Shown here one piece after another: positions 57,136-64,000 of a stretch of 64,000 nucleotides of DNA (within the stretch, counting starts at the first letter, position 1; each line of letters opens with the position of its first letter). The notes below the pieces were generated by a model, which saw only the letters and a list, made by a program, of their open reading frames with translations, was not told the origin of the DNA and made no database searches. The DNA lies in contig NZ_CP058529.1 in NCBI RefSeq assembly GCF_013401515.1, positions 2,356,001-2,420,000 on the forward strand, read 5' to 3'. The DNA comes from Halorarum halophilum. GTDB lineage: Archaea > Halobacteriota > Halobacteria > Halobacteriales > Haloferacaceae. The position numbers and the translations under genes are program-made.

Positions 57136-58002
57136 TCAGTCGTGCTGCGCCTCGCCCGTCTCGATCGGCGCGCGCACGAGGTTACCCCACTCGGTCCAGG
57201 AGCCGTCGTAGTTGACGGTCTGGTCCTCGCCGAGCAGTTCGTGGAGCGCGAACCAGGCGATCGAGGAGCGCTCGCCGATGCGGCAGTAGGCGACGATCTC
57301 GTCGTCGCCCGACTCGACGACCTCGCTGTACAGCTCCTGCAGCTCGTCGGCGCTCTTGAACGTCCCGTCCTCGTTCACCGTCGCGGCCCACGAGATGTTG
57401 CGGGCGCCCGGGATGTGGCCGCCACGCTGGGCGGTCTCCTGCAGGCCCGGCGGGGCGAGGATCTCGCCGCTGAACTCCTCGGGCGAGCGCACGTCGACGA
57501 GGGGGACACCGGCGTCGATGGCGTCGCTCACCTGGTCGCGGTACGCGCGGATGGACTCGTCCGGCTCCTCCGCCTCGTAGGTCGTCTCCGGGAAGTCCGG
57601 CTCCTCGTCCGTGAGCGGGTAGTCGTTCTCCACCCAGTAGTCGCGGCCGCCGTCGAGCAGGCGGACGTCGTCGTGGCCGTAGTACTTGTACTGCCAGTAG
57701 GTGTACGCCGCGAACCAGTTCGAGGAGTCGCCGTACAGGACGACCGTGGAGTCGTCGCTGATGCCGTGCGAGCCGTTCAGTTCCTCGAAGTCTTCCTGCG
57801 TGAGGATGTCGCGTCGCGTCTGGTCCTGCAACTGGGTCTCCCAGTTGAAGCCGATGGCGCCGGGAGCGTGGCCCTCGCCGTACGCCTCGGTGTCCACGTC
57901 GACCTCGACCAGCCGGTATTCGGGGTCGTCCGACTGGAACTCGTCGAGGTGATCTTCCACCCAGTCCGCCGACACAAGAACGTCTTTTGCGTAATCTGTC
58001 AT
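57136..58002 (-). CDS. Thiosulfate sulfurtransferase (rhodanese), two-domain
   Basis: 288 residues. The inactive N-terminal rhodanese domain (10-135) includes DPEYRLVEVDVDTEAYGEGH, VVLYGDSSNWFAAYTYWQ and DVRLLDGGRDYW. The catalytic domain (about 150-285) includes LVDVRSPEEFSG, GHIPGARNISW and the active loop CRIGERSS (Cys near 239). CRxGERS is typical of thiosulfate sulfurtransferases of actinobacterial and haloarchaeal type. It moves sulfane sulfur to cyanide or thiol acceptors in the cytoplasm. It is divergent from a second, shorter sulfurtransferase; the 253-bp gap probably holds both promoters. Confidence 0.93.
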   Translation of the reverse strand: MTDYAKDVLVSADWVEDHLDEFQSDDPEYRLVEVDVDTEAYGEGHAPGAIGFNWETQLQDQTRRDILTQEDFEELNGSHGISDDSTVVLYGDSSNWFAAYTYWQYKYYGHDDVRLLDGGRDYWVENDYPLTDEEPDFPETTYEAEEPDESIRAYRDQVSDAIDAGVPLVDVRSPEEFSGEILAPPGLQETAQRGGHIPGARNISWAATVNEDGTFKSADELQELYSEVVESGDDEIVAYCRIGERSSIAWFALHELLGEDQTVNYDGSWTEWGNLVRAPIETGEAQHD

Positions 58003-58255
58003 TGCGACTCTACCGTACGACTCCCCGGAGCATAATACCCCTCGCCCCGGCAGAGCCGGCCATTCGTTCCACGTACCGGACGATGTTTCCGGTAGTTTCG
58101 GGCGGCGGGAAACGTGTCAGGTTGCCATCCCGACGAGGCGGGGGTGCGCCGACCAGGCGTCCGGCCAGGTGCGGCAAGTTATGCCGGCGTATCGGACGGT
58201 CGTCCGGGTTCGCCGGTGCGGCCGCGCTTTTGACCCGGCGGACGGAAGTGGGAGT

Positions 58256-59035
58256 ATGGACACCTTCGTCTCGGCCGAGCGGCTGGCCTACCGCCTCGAC
58301 GACGTGCGCGTCGTGGACGTCCGCGACGGCTGGGAGTACGAGGGCATCGGCCACCTCCCCGGCGCGGTCTCCATCCCGTTCGCCGAGTTCCGGAGTCGCG
58401 ACGGCGACGCCGGGATGCTCCCCGGGGCCGACCGCTGGGCGGACCTCCTCTCGTCCGCCGGCATCGACGCGGACGACGAGGTCGTCGCCTACGACGACAC
58501 CCACGGCGTGTTCGCCGCACGCTTCCTCGTTACTGCGGAGCTGTACGGCCACGACACTGGGAAGCTCCACCTGCTCGACGGCGACTACTCCGCCTGGAGC
58601 CGCGAGCACGAGGTGACGACCGACGTCCCCGACCCGGAGCCGACCGAGTACGAGCCACACGAGTCCGACGAGTCCCCCCTCGTCACGTTCGAGGAGGTGG
58701 AGGCGGCGCTGGCGGACGACGGGATCGTACTCGTCGACACCCGCGAGGCGTGGGAGTACGAGGAGGGCCACCTCCCGGGGGCGGTCCAGCTCGACTGGAT
58801 GGAACTGGTCGACGCCGACTCGCGCGGGCTGAAACCGCGGGACGAACTCCAGTCGGTCCTCGCGGACCGGGGCATCGCGCCCGACCGTCGGGTGCTCCTC
58901 TACTGCAACACGGCGCGACGGATCAGCCACACGTACCTCGTGCTCCGGCACCTGGGGTACGGGAACCTCGCGTTCTACGAGGGGAGCCTCACCGAGTGGG
59001 AGGAGCGCGGCGGCGCGATGGAGACCGGCGCGTAA
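58256..59035 (+). CDS. Second thiosulfate sulfurtransferase (rhodanese), two-domain
   Basis: 259 residues from ATG 58256, preceded by GGAAGTGGGAG. N-terminal domain: VRVVDVRDGWEYEGIGHLPGA and VVAYDDTHGVFAARF, with Asp instead of Cys in the loop. C-terminal domain: VLVDTREAWEYEEGHLPGAV and the active loop CNTARRIS (Cys near 218). The active loop differs from that of its divergent partner (CRIGERSS), so acceptor specificity probably differs. Haloarchaea commonly keep such pairs. Confidence 0.92.
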   Translation: MDTFVSAERLAYRLDDVRVVDVRDGWEYEGIGHLPGAVSIPFAEFRSRDGDAGMLPGADRWADLLSSAGIDADDEVVAYDDTHGVFAARFLVTAELYGHDTGKLHLLDGDYSAWSREHEVTTDVPDPEPTEYEPHESDESPLVTFEEVEAALADDGIVLVDTREAWEYEEGHLPGAVQLDWMELVDADSRGLKPRDELQSVLADRGIAPDRRVLLYCNTARRISHTYLVLRHLGYGNLAFYEGSLTEWEERGGAMETGA

Positions 59036-59089
59036 CTTCCCCGGACTGCCCGTTCCTCGGGCGGGCGACCGGCACCGCCGGCTCCCGCC

Positions 59090-60232
59090 TCACCCGTCCG
59101 TCGGGTCGGTGGGGGTGACGCCGTCGCCGGCGTCGGCCGTCTCCGTGGCGCCCAGCGAGTCGGTCACCGACCCGCCCGACAGTCCCGACGGGTCGTCGAC
59201 CGACCGCCCCCTCCCCTCCTCCGCGGGTCGGTCGGAGAGCTTCGTCTGCTCGCTCACGGGACCGTCCGAGAGGAGGTTCACGACCTCAGCGAACAGCGCG
59301 ACGACGAGGGGGCCGACGACGAACCCGATGGCGCCGAGCGACAGCAGGCCGCCGACGAACCCGACGAAGTACACCGACACGGGGAGGTCGGTCGTCTCGC
59401 CGGCGAGCCGCGGGCGGATGACCGCGTCGGGGACGAACCCGACGAAGAACAGCCCCAGCCCTGCCACGAGCAGCGCCCGGACGGCGTTGCCGGCGACGAC
59501 GTCCATCGCCGCGAGCGCGAGGATGACGATGCTCGGCCCGAGCACGGGGATGAACTGGAGCATCCCCGCGACGACCGCGAGCGCGAACGGCGAACTGTAG
59601 CCGAGCAGGGCGAAGAGGGCGAACGCGACGACGAACGTCCCGAACGCCGTGGCCGCCTGGAGCACGTAGATGGCCCGCAGCGTGTTCGCCGTCCGCCGGT
59701 GGAGCGCGAACAGCACGTCGTGGTACTCGCCGGGACAGAGTCGGAGCAGCGCCACGCGGGGGGCGGTGGGCGCGTACAACAGCCCGTAGACGACCATGAC
59801 GAGCAGGAGCGCCTTGAGCGCGAACACGGGCGCGGTCGTCGCCACCGACGTTGCCAGCGACCGGATCGCCGCGACCGCGGCGTCGAGGAGCGGCGCGGTC
59901 TCGACGACGTACGAGAACCCGGAGACCTCGACGGGGATCTCCGACGGGATGGACCGCAGGAACGCCACGAACTCCGCCCGTCGGGAGTAGAGCAGGTAGA
60001 CGAACGGCACCGCGATGGCGAGGATGGCGAGGAACGCCGTCGCCGTCGCCGCGACCGCCGCCGCGCGCGTGGAGAACCCACGCCCCCTCAGCGCCTGCTG
60101 GAGCGGGTAGAGGACGTACGCGACGGTGATCGCGAACACGACCGTCGCGAGCACGTCGGCGAGCACGAACGCCGTGAGCGCGAGCATCGCCGCGAGGAGC
60201 GCGGCGAGGACGGTCCGACGACTTGGCTGCAC
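59090..60232 (-). CDS. AI-2E-family (UPF0118/PerM) membrane transporter
   Basis: 380 residues from GTG 60232 (MQPSRRTVLA); an in-frame TTG at 60259 would add nine. Eight membrane helices: AALLAAMLALTAFVLADVLA and VVFAITVAYVLYPLQQALRG at the start, then VALLVMVVYGLL-like and the family-typical MLQFIPVLGPSIVILAL and GLLSLGAIGFVVGPLVVALF. The last 65 residues are a polar tail (LSDRPAEEGRGRSVDDP). Family members export small molecules or exchange Na+/H+; substrate unknown. Confidence 0.88.
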   Translation of the reverse strand: MQPSRRTVLAALLAAMLALTAFVLADVLATVVFAITVAYVLYPLQQALRGRGFSTRAAAVAATATAFLAILAIAVPFVYLLYSRRAEFVAFLRSIPSEIPVEVSGFSYVVETAPLLDAAVAAIRSLATSVATTAPVFALKALLLVMVVYGLLYAPTAPRVALLRLCPGEYHDVLFALHRRTANTLRAIYVLQAATAFGTFVVAFALFALLGYSSPFALAVVAGMLQFIPVLGPSIVILALAAMDVVAGNAVRALLVAGLGLFFVGFVPDAVIRPRLAGETTDLPVSVYFVGFVGGLLSLGAIGFVVGPLVVALFAEVVNLLSDGPVSEQTKLSDRPAEEGRGRSVDDPSGLSGGSVTDSLGATETADAGDGVTPTDPTDG

Positions 60233-60703
60233 GTCCGCATCCGGGTTCCCACGGGTCAAAACGGTTGTCCTACCGAGAGTTGCGATCTGATAGGACACTC
60301 CTACTCGAGTCGATGTCGAGAAACGGCGTTTCGTTCCCGTCGCGGATGGCGCGCGTGACTGCGAGCCCGGAGGGCGAGCAGACGCGCGCGAGGGATGAGC
60401 GAGCCGAAGTTCTCGTGAGCGAAGCGAGCGAGAGCACGCGGGTCGAGCGGAGCGAGTCCCGCGAAGGCGAGCGAATCGGCTGGGGAGGCTCACGCGAGCG
60501 ACCGACGGGAGCGAGGGTGAGTTCCGAGGAGCTGTGCTCCGAGGTAAGTGTGGCTCTCATCACGCTCGGGTGTAGTGTTCTGGATCTTCACGGCCGAAGA
60601 AGTGAGGCGGGGTGAATGAGGATACCATACGGAAATAGAGCCTCACGATCCGAATCATCACAGACCACGTCCGTTAAATACCACTGCCCGAAACCACCGG
60701 GTA
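60233..60703. other. Divergent gap with repeat copy F and thiamine-operon promoter
   Basis: Copy F of the dispersed repeat takes 60342-60577. GTTAAATACC (60675-60684) is a TATA-like box about 25 nt before ATG 60704, fitting a leaderless transcript. No TPP riboswitch core was found. Confidence 0.6.
60342..60577 (-). repeat. Dispersed modular intergenic repeat, copy F, inverted, longest
   Basis: On the minus strand: CACTACACCCGAGCGTGATG, AGAGCCACACTTACC, a long insert, CTCCCCAGCCGATTCGCTCG, a second insert with repeated CGAAGCGAGCGAG-type palindromes (on plus, 60412-60470), GCTCATCCCTCGCGCGCGTC and CAGTCACGCGCGCC. All conserved blocks are in the same order, but two hairpin-rich inserts lengthen it to about 235 bp. 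Confidence 0.86.
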
Positions 60704-61855
60704 ATGAGTCGAACCAGACGTCAGTTCCTGACGGCCGCGGGCGCGGGCGGCGCGGCGCTCCTCGCCGGCTGTCAGGCCGATCCGGTCGACGACGGCAGCG
60801 ACACGCCCGACGGCGGCGCCGAACCGACGGGGACGACGACGGGGACCGGGACGCCCGGAACGGCGGACACGCTCGTCGTGGCGGCGTACCCGCCGTTCGT
60901 GGACGCCCCGAGCACGAGCCCCGGCGCGTGGTTGAAGCGGAAGTTCGAGGAGGAGTTCGACGCGACGCTCGTCTACCAGACGCCCGAGAGCGAGCTGAAC
61001 TACTACCTCGAGCGCGCCATCCAGGGCGTCGACTTCGAGGCCGACGTGTACGTCGGGCTGGACACCGGCCAACTCATCGACGCCGACAACCGGCGGGGCG
61101 AGGGGAAGTTCACCGACCCACTGTTCGCCGAGGCCGGTGATCTGGAGGGGCTCGACCGCGTCCGCGACGGGCTCATGTTCGACCCGCAGGACCGGGCCGT
61201 GCCGTTCGACACCGGCTACATCTCGCTCGTCTGGAACGCCACGATGGACGGCGGCGACTTCGTCGCCCCGGAGACGTTCGAGGGGCTGACCGAGTCCGAG
61301 TACGAGGGCGACCTCATCGTCCAGAACCCCACGACGACCGCGACCGGCGAGGCGTTCATGCTCCACACGATCAAGCAGTTCGGCCCCGAGGGTTACCTCG
61401 ACTACTGGGACCGCCTCCGTGACAACGGGGTGACGGTGCTCGGGAGCTGGTCGGACACCTACAGCGCCTACGAGAACGAGGAGGCGCCGATGGTCGTCTC
61501 CTACTCCACCGACCAGGTGTACGCGGCCGCCGAAGACAAGGACCTCCAGAAGCACCAGATCCGATTCCTGAACGACCAGGGGTACGCGAACCCCGAAGGG
61601 ATGGCCCGCTTCGCCGACAGCGACGCCCCGCGGCTCGCCCGGGAGTTCATGGCGTTCATGCTCCGGCCCGAGATCCAGGCCGGCATCGCCCAGCGCAACG
61701 TGGCCTTCCCCGCCATCGACGACGCCCCGCTGCCCGAGGACTACTCGCAGTACGCGAAGGAGCCGCCGGAACCGGTCACCTTCACGTACGACGAGTTGCA
61801 AGGAAATCGCGAGGAATGGACCGACCAGTGGGCGCGGCGCTTCGCCGGCGGGTGA
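60704..61855 (+). CDS. Thiamine-type ABC transporter substrate-binding lipoprotein
   Basis: 383 residues. Tat signal TRRQFLTAAG (Arg5-Arg6) and lipobox LLAGC (Cys23), then a Thr/Gly linker. Family motifs: LVVAAYPPFVDAPSTSPGAW, ESELNYYLERAIQGV, YVGLDTGQLIDAD, PFDTGYISLVWN and GEAFMLHTIKQFG, as in ThiB/TbpA-type proteins. It captures thiamine or a related cation outside the cell. The stop overlaps the GTG of the permease (GTGA). Assignment to thiamine rests on family similarity. Confidence 0.88.
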   Translation: MSRTRRQFLTAAGAGGAALLAGCQADPVDDGSDTPDGGAEPTGTTTGTGTPGTADTLVVAAYPPFVDAPSTSPGAWLKRKFEEEFDATLVYQTPESELNYYLERAIQGVDFEADVYVGLDTGQLIDADNRRGEGKFTDPLFAEAGDLEGLDRVRDGLMFDPQDRAVPFDTGYISLVWNATMDGGDFVAPETFEGLTESEYEGDLIVQNPTTTATGEAFMLHTIKQFGPEGYLDYWDRLRDNGVTVLGSWSDTYSAYENEEAPMVVSYSTDQVYAAAEDKDLQKHQIRFLNDQGYANPEGMARFADSDAPRLAREFMAFMLRPEIQAGIAQRNVAFPAIDDAPLPEDYSQYAKEPPEPVTFTYDELQGNREEWTDQWARRFAGG

Positions 61856-63573
61856 GCAGGGTCGGACGGGCCGGCGCGCTCGAACGGCGGGCGCTCCCGC
61901 TGCTCGCGGTCGGGACGGCCCTCCTCCTCGTCCTGCTGTTCTACTACCCCGTGGCGACGGTGCTGGTCGAGGCGGTCCTGGAGGACGGCCGGTTCACCTT
62001 CGGCCCCCTGGCGGACGTACTCGGCAACGAGTTCTACGTCGTCCGCGTGTTCGGGTTCACCGCCTGGCAGGCGTTCCTCTCGACGCTCGCCAGCGTCGCG
62101 CTCGGCCTGCCGGGCGCGTGGGTGCTCGCCCGCTTCGAGTTCCGGGGCCGCGAGACGCTGAAGTCGCTGACGATGGTGCCGTTCGTGCTCCCGTCGGTAA
62201 TGGTCGCGGTCGGCTTCTACGCGACCTTCGGCGCGGCGGGCACCCTCAACGACGTGCTCGGGGCGCTCGGCCTCGGCGAACTCGACCTCCTCCCCTCGCT
62301 CGGCGCGATCATCCTCGCGCACGCCTTCTACAACGCCCCGCTGGTGACCCGCGTGACGACGGCCGCCTGGGAGTCCGTCGACGCGGGCGCGGTCGAGACG
62401 GCCCGATCCCTGGGCGCGTCGCCCCGGCGGGCGTTCCGGGACGTGGTCGTCCCACAGCTCCTGCCGGCAGTGCTGATGGGCGCGACCCTGACGTTCGTGT
62501 TCACGTTCGCCTCCTTCCCCATCGTGCTCGCGCTCGGTGGGGCGCGCTACGCCACCGTCGAGGTATTCATCTACTCGGCGGTCCGCCAGCTCGACTACGC
62601 CGACGCGGCCGCGCTCGCGACCGTCGAGTCCGCGGTGTCGCTCTCGCTCACGGCGCTGTACCTCCGGTACGAACGGGCACAGACCGCTGAGCGCCGGGAC
62701 GTTCGGCCGCTCACCCGAGAGCGACTCGTTCCCGAGTCGTGGACGAGCGCGGCCGCCTGGACCCGCGAACGACTCGCCTCCCGGCTCGCGATCGCCGGCT
62801 ACGCGGCGATCGTCGCCGTCGTGGTCCTCGGCCCCCTCGTCAGCATGGTGTACGCGAGCCTCACCGTCGACGGGCAACTCACGCTCGACGCCTACCGGTT
62901 CCTGCTCCGCCGGCAGGTGTCGGGCGCGGCGTTCCAGGTGAAACCCCTCCCCGCGGTCCTGAACTCCCTCCTCTTCGGCGTCGCCACCCTGGTCGTCGCG
63001 CTCCCAATGGGCGTCTCGATGGCCGTGCTCACGACCCGGAAGTTCCGCGGACGGACGCTCGTCGACGCGCTGTCGATGGCGCCGCTGGCGGTGTCGGGCA
63101 TCGTCGTCGGGCTCGGCCTGCTCCGGGGGCTGGTGTTCGGCATCGAGGCGTTCGGCTACCGGTTCTCCGCGTCTGGGCCAGCCGCCATCGTCGCCGCCCA
63201 CGCCGTCGCCGCCTACCCGTTCGTCGTCCGCAACGTCGCGCCGCCGCTCGACGGCCTCGACCGGACGCTCGTCGAGTCGGCCCGGTCCCTCGGCGCCTCG
63301 CGGGTCCGCGCGCTCCTCGACGTCGAACTCCCGCTCGTCTGGCCGGGCGTCGCCGCGGGCGCGGCGTTCGCGTTCGCCATCAGCGTCGGCGAGTTCGACG
63401 CGACGGTCGTGCTCGCCGAGGGCGGCGGGACGTACACGATGCCCGTCGCCGTCGAGCGGTTCATCGGCCGACGGCTCGGCCCCGCCACGGCGATGGGGAC
63501 GGTGCTGCTCGCGGTGACGGCCGCCTCCTTCGTCGTCATCGAGCGCGTCGGGGGTGGCTTCCGTGGCCGATGA
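61852..63573 (+). CDS. Thiamine-type ABC transporter permease, fused double permease
   Basis: 573 residues from GTG 61852, overlapping the upstream stop; ATG 61816 would overlap by 40 nt. About twelve helices in two permease halves. EAA loops: first VDAGAVETARSLGASPRRAFRDV (about 180-200), second LDRTLVESARSLGASRVRALLDV (about 475-497). The duplicated halves allow one polypeptide to form the whole channel, as in ThiP and Fe3+ permeases. It is followed by an overlapping ATPase gene. Confidence 0.93.
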   Translation: MSRVGRAGALERRALPLLAVGTALLLVLLFYYPVATVLVEAVLEDGRFTFGPLADVLGNEFYVVRVFGFTAWQAFLSTLASVALGLPGAWVLARFEFRGRETLKSLTMVPFVLPSVMVAVGFYATFGAAGTLNDVLGALGLGELDLLPSLGAIILAHAFYNAPLVTRVTTAAWESVDAGAVETARSLGASPRRAFRDVVVPQLLPAVLMGATLTFVFTFASFPIVLALGGARYATVEVFIYSAVRQLDYADAAALATVESAVSLSLTALYLRYERAQTAERRDVRPLTRERLVPESWTSAAAWTRERLASRLAIAGYAAIVAVVVLGPLVSMVYASLTVDGQLTLDAYRFLLRRQVSGAAFQVKPLPAVLNSLLFGVATLVVALPMGVSMAVLTTRKFRGRTLVDALSMAPLAVSGIVVGLGLLRGLVFGIEAFGYRFSASGPAAIVAAHAVAAYPFVVRNVAPPLDGLDRTLVESARSLGASRVRALLDVELPLVWPGVAAGAAFAFAISVGEFDATVVLAEGGGTYTMPVAVERFIGRRLGPATAMGTVLLAVTAASFVVIERVGGGFRGR

Positions 63574-64000
63574 GGAGTCCGCGACCGGCAGGGATTCGGC
63601 AACGGGCGGACGGTCCGCGGCCGACGTGCGGCTGGACGGGCTCCGGGTCGAGTACGGCGCGACCGCCGCGCTCGACGGCGTCGACCTCCACGTCGAACCG
63701 GGCGAGTTCTTCACCCTCGTCGGGCCGTCCGGCTGCGGGAAGACCACGACGCTCCGGTCGATCGCGGGGTTCGAGACGCCGACCGCCGGGACCGTCGACA
63801 TCGCCGGCGAGTCGATGCGCGGGGTTCCACCCGAGGACCGCGGTGTTGGCGTCGTCTTCCAGAACTACGCCCTGTTCCCGCACATGGACGTCGCCGAGAA
63901 CGTCGCGTACGGCCTGCGCTTTTCGGACGCGCCGGGCGGCGTCGGGCGGGACGAGCGCGTCGCCGACCTCCTCGACCTGGTGGACCTCGGGGGCTTCGGC
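63563..64000 (+). CDS. Thiamine-type ABC transporter ATP-binding protein, 3' end outside window
   Basis: 146 codons visible from GTG 63563 (MADEESATGRD); it overlaps the permease by 11 nt. Walker A GPSGCGKTTT (near 55-64), Q-loop VFQNYALFPHMD and the start of the helical domain are seen; the signature motif and Walker B lie beyond the window. It completes a binding protein-permease-ATPase operon. Confidence 0.93.
   Translation, partial: MADEESATGRDSATGGRSAADVRLDGLRVEYGATAALDGVDLHVEPGEFFTLVGPSGCGKTTTLRSIAGFETPTAGTVDIAGESMRGVPPEDRGVGVVFQNYALFPHMDVAENVAYGLRFSDAPGGVGRDERVADLLDLVDLGGFG

Noticed and set aside
60578-60703. TPP riboswitch before the thiamine-type transporter
   Set aside because: No THI-box core (CTGAGA with its paired segments) was found; the short AT-rich promoter fits a leaderless transcript.

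Overview
The window is chromosomal DNA of a halophilic archaeon (class Halobacteria). It is very GC-rich and its proteins are strongly acidic. Its genes are archaeal: aIF6, L39e, L31e, prefoldin alpha, FtsY, PriL, Hjc and the chromatin protein MC1. It has an archaeal 16S-tRNA(Ala)-23S-5S-tRNA(Cys) operon, Tat-lipoprotein ABC binding proteins, and a pyruvate-dehydrogenase-like complex of the haloarchaeal type. Genus cannot be fixed without a 16S search.

Layout. 1-6.1 kb: signalling cluster with a multi-PAS histidine kinase (cut by the window edge), a single-domain response regulator and a REC-PAS-GAF-Bat/HTH regulator, then a tandem winged-helix protein whose stop codon lies in a 25-bp tandem repeat. 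6.1-8.4 kb: a GNAT enzyme and a sequon-rich surface protein. 8.6-18.3 kb: a likely sugar-acid catabolic island with SDR, cupin, FAH-family hydrolase, a CUT1 ABC transporter (binding protein, two permeases, ATPase), a LarA-like protein and an enolase-superfamily dehydratase broken by an in-frame TAG. 18.4-22.8 kb: cytochrome oxidase genes (DUF6789-like protein, CoxB, fused CoxA-CoxC, CoxD). 23.2-29.4 kb: information processing (Hjc, SWIM protein, PriL, L39e-L31e-aIF6, a possible shrunken L18Ae, prefoldin alpha, FtsY). 29.6-32.6 kb: four tightly overlapping genes for uncharacterised membrane proteins, followed by a DJ-1/PfpI protein. 33.4-39.2 kb: the rRNA operon on the minus strand with four tandem promoters and two long processing stems. 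39.4-45.1 kb: MC1, an AbrB-like protein, PyrD, ValS and an atypical SDR. 45.3-50.3 kb: E2, E1-beta and E1-alpha of a 2-oxoacid dehydrogenase with LipA upstream. 50.5-60.2 kb: MATE exporter, UvrB, small haloarchaeal proteins, a SpoIIM-type membrane protein, a divergent pair of thiosulfate sulfurtransferases and an AI-2E-family permease. 60.7-64 kb: a thiamine-type ABC transporter that runs off the window.

The most unusual signal is not a gene. A modular, hairpin-rich intergenic repeat of about 100-235 bp occurs six times (22964-23084, 27322-27472, 29426-29613, 44190-44321 on plus; 45089-45186, 60342-60577 on minus). All copies are in gaps. Two inverted copies bracket one SDR gene, and another lies where the normal haloarchaeal gene order (aIF6-L18Ae-prefoldin) is disturbed.

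No CRISPR array, transposase, integrase or replication-origin gene was seen.
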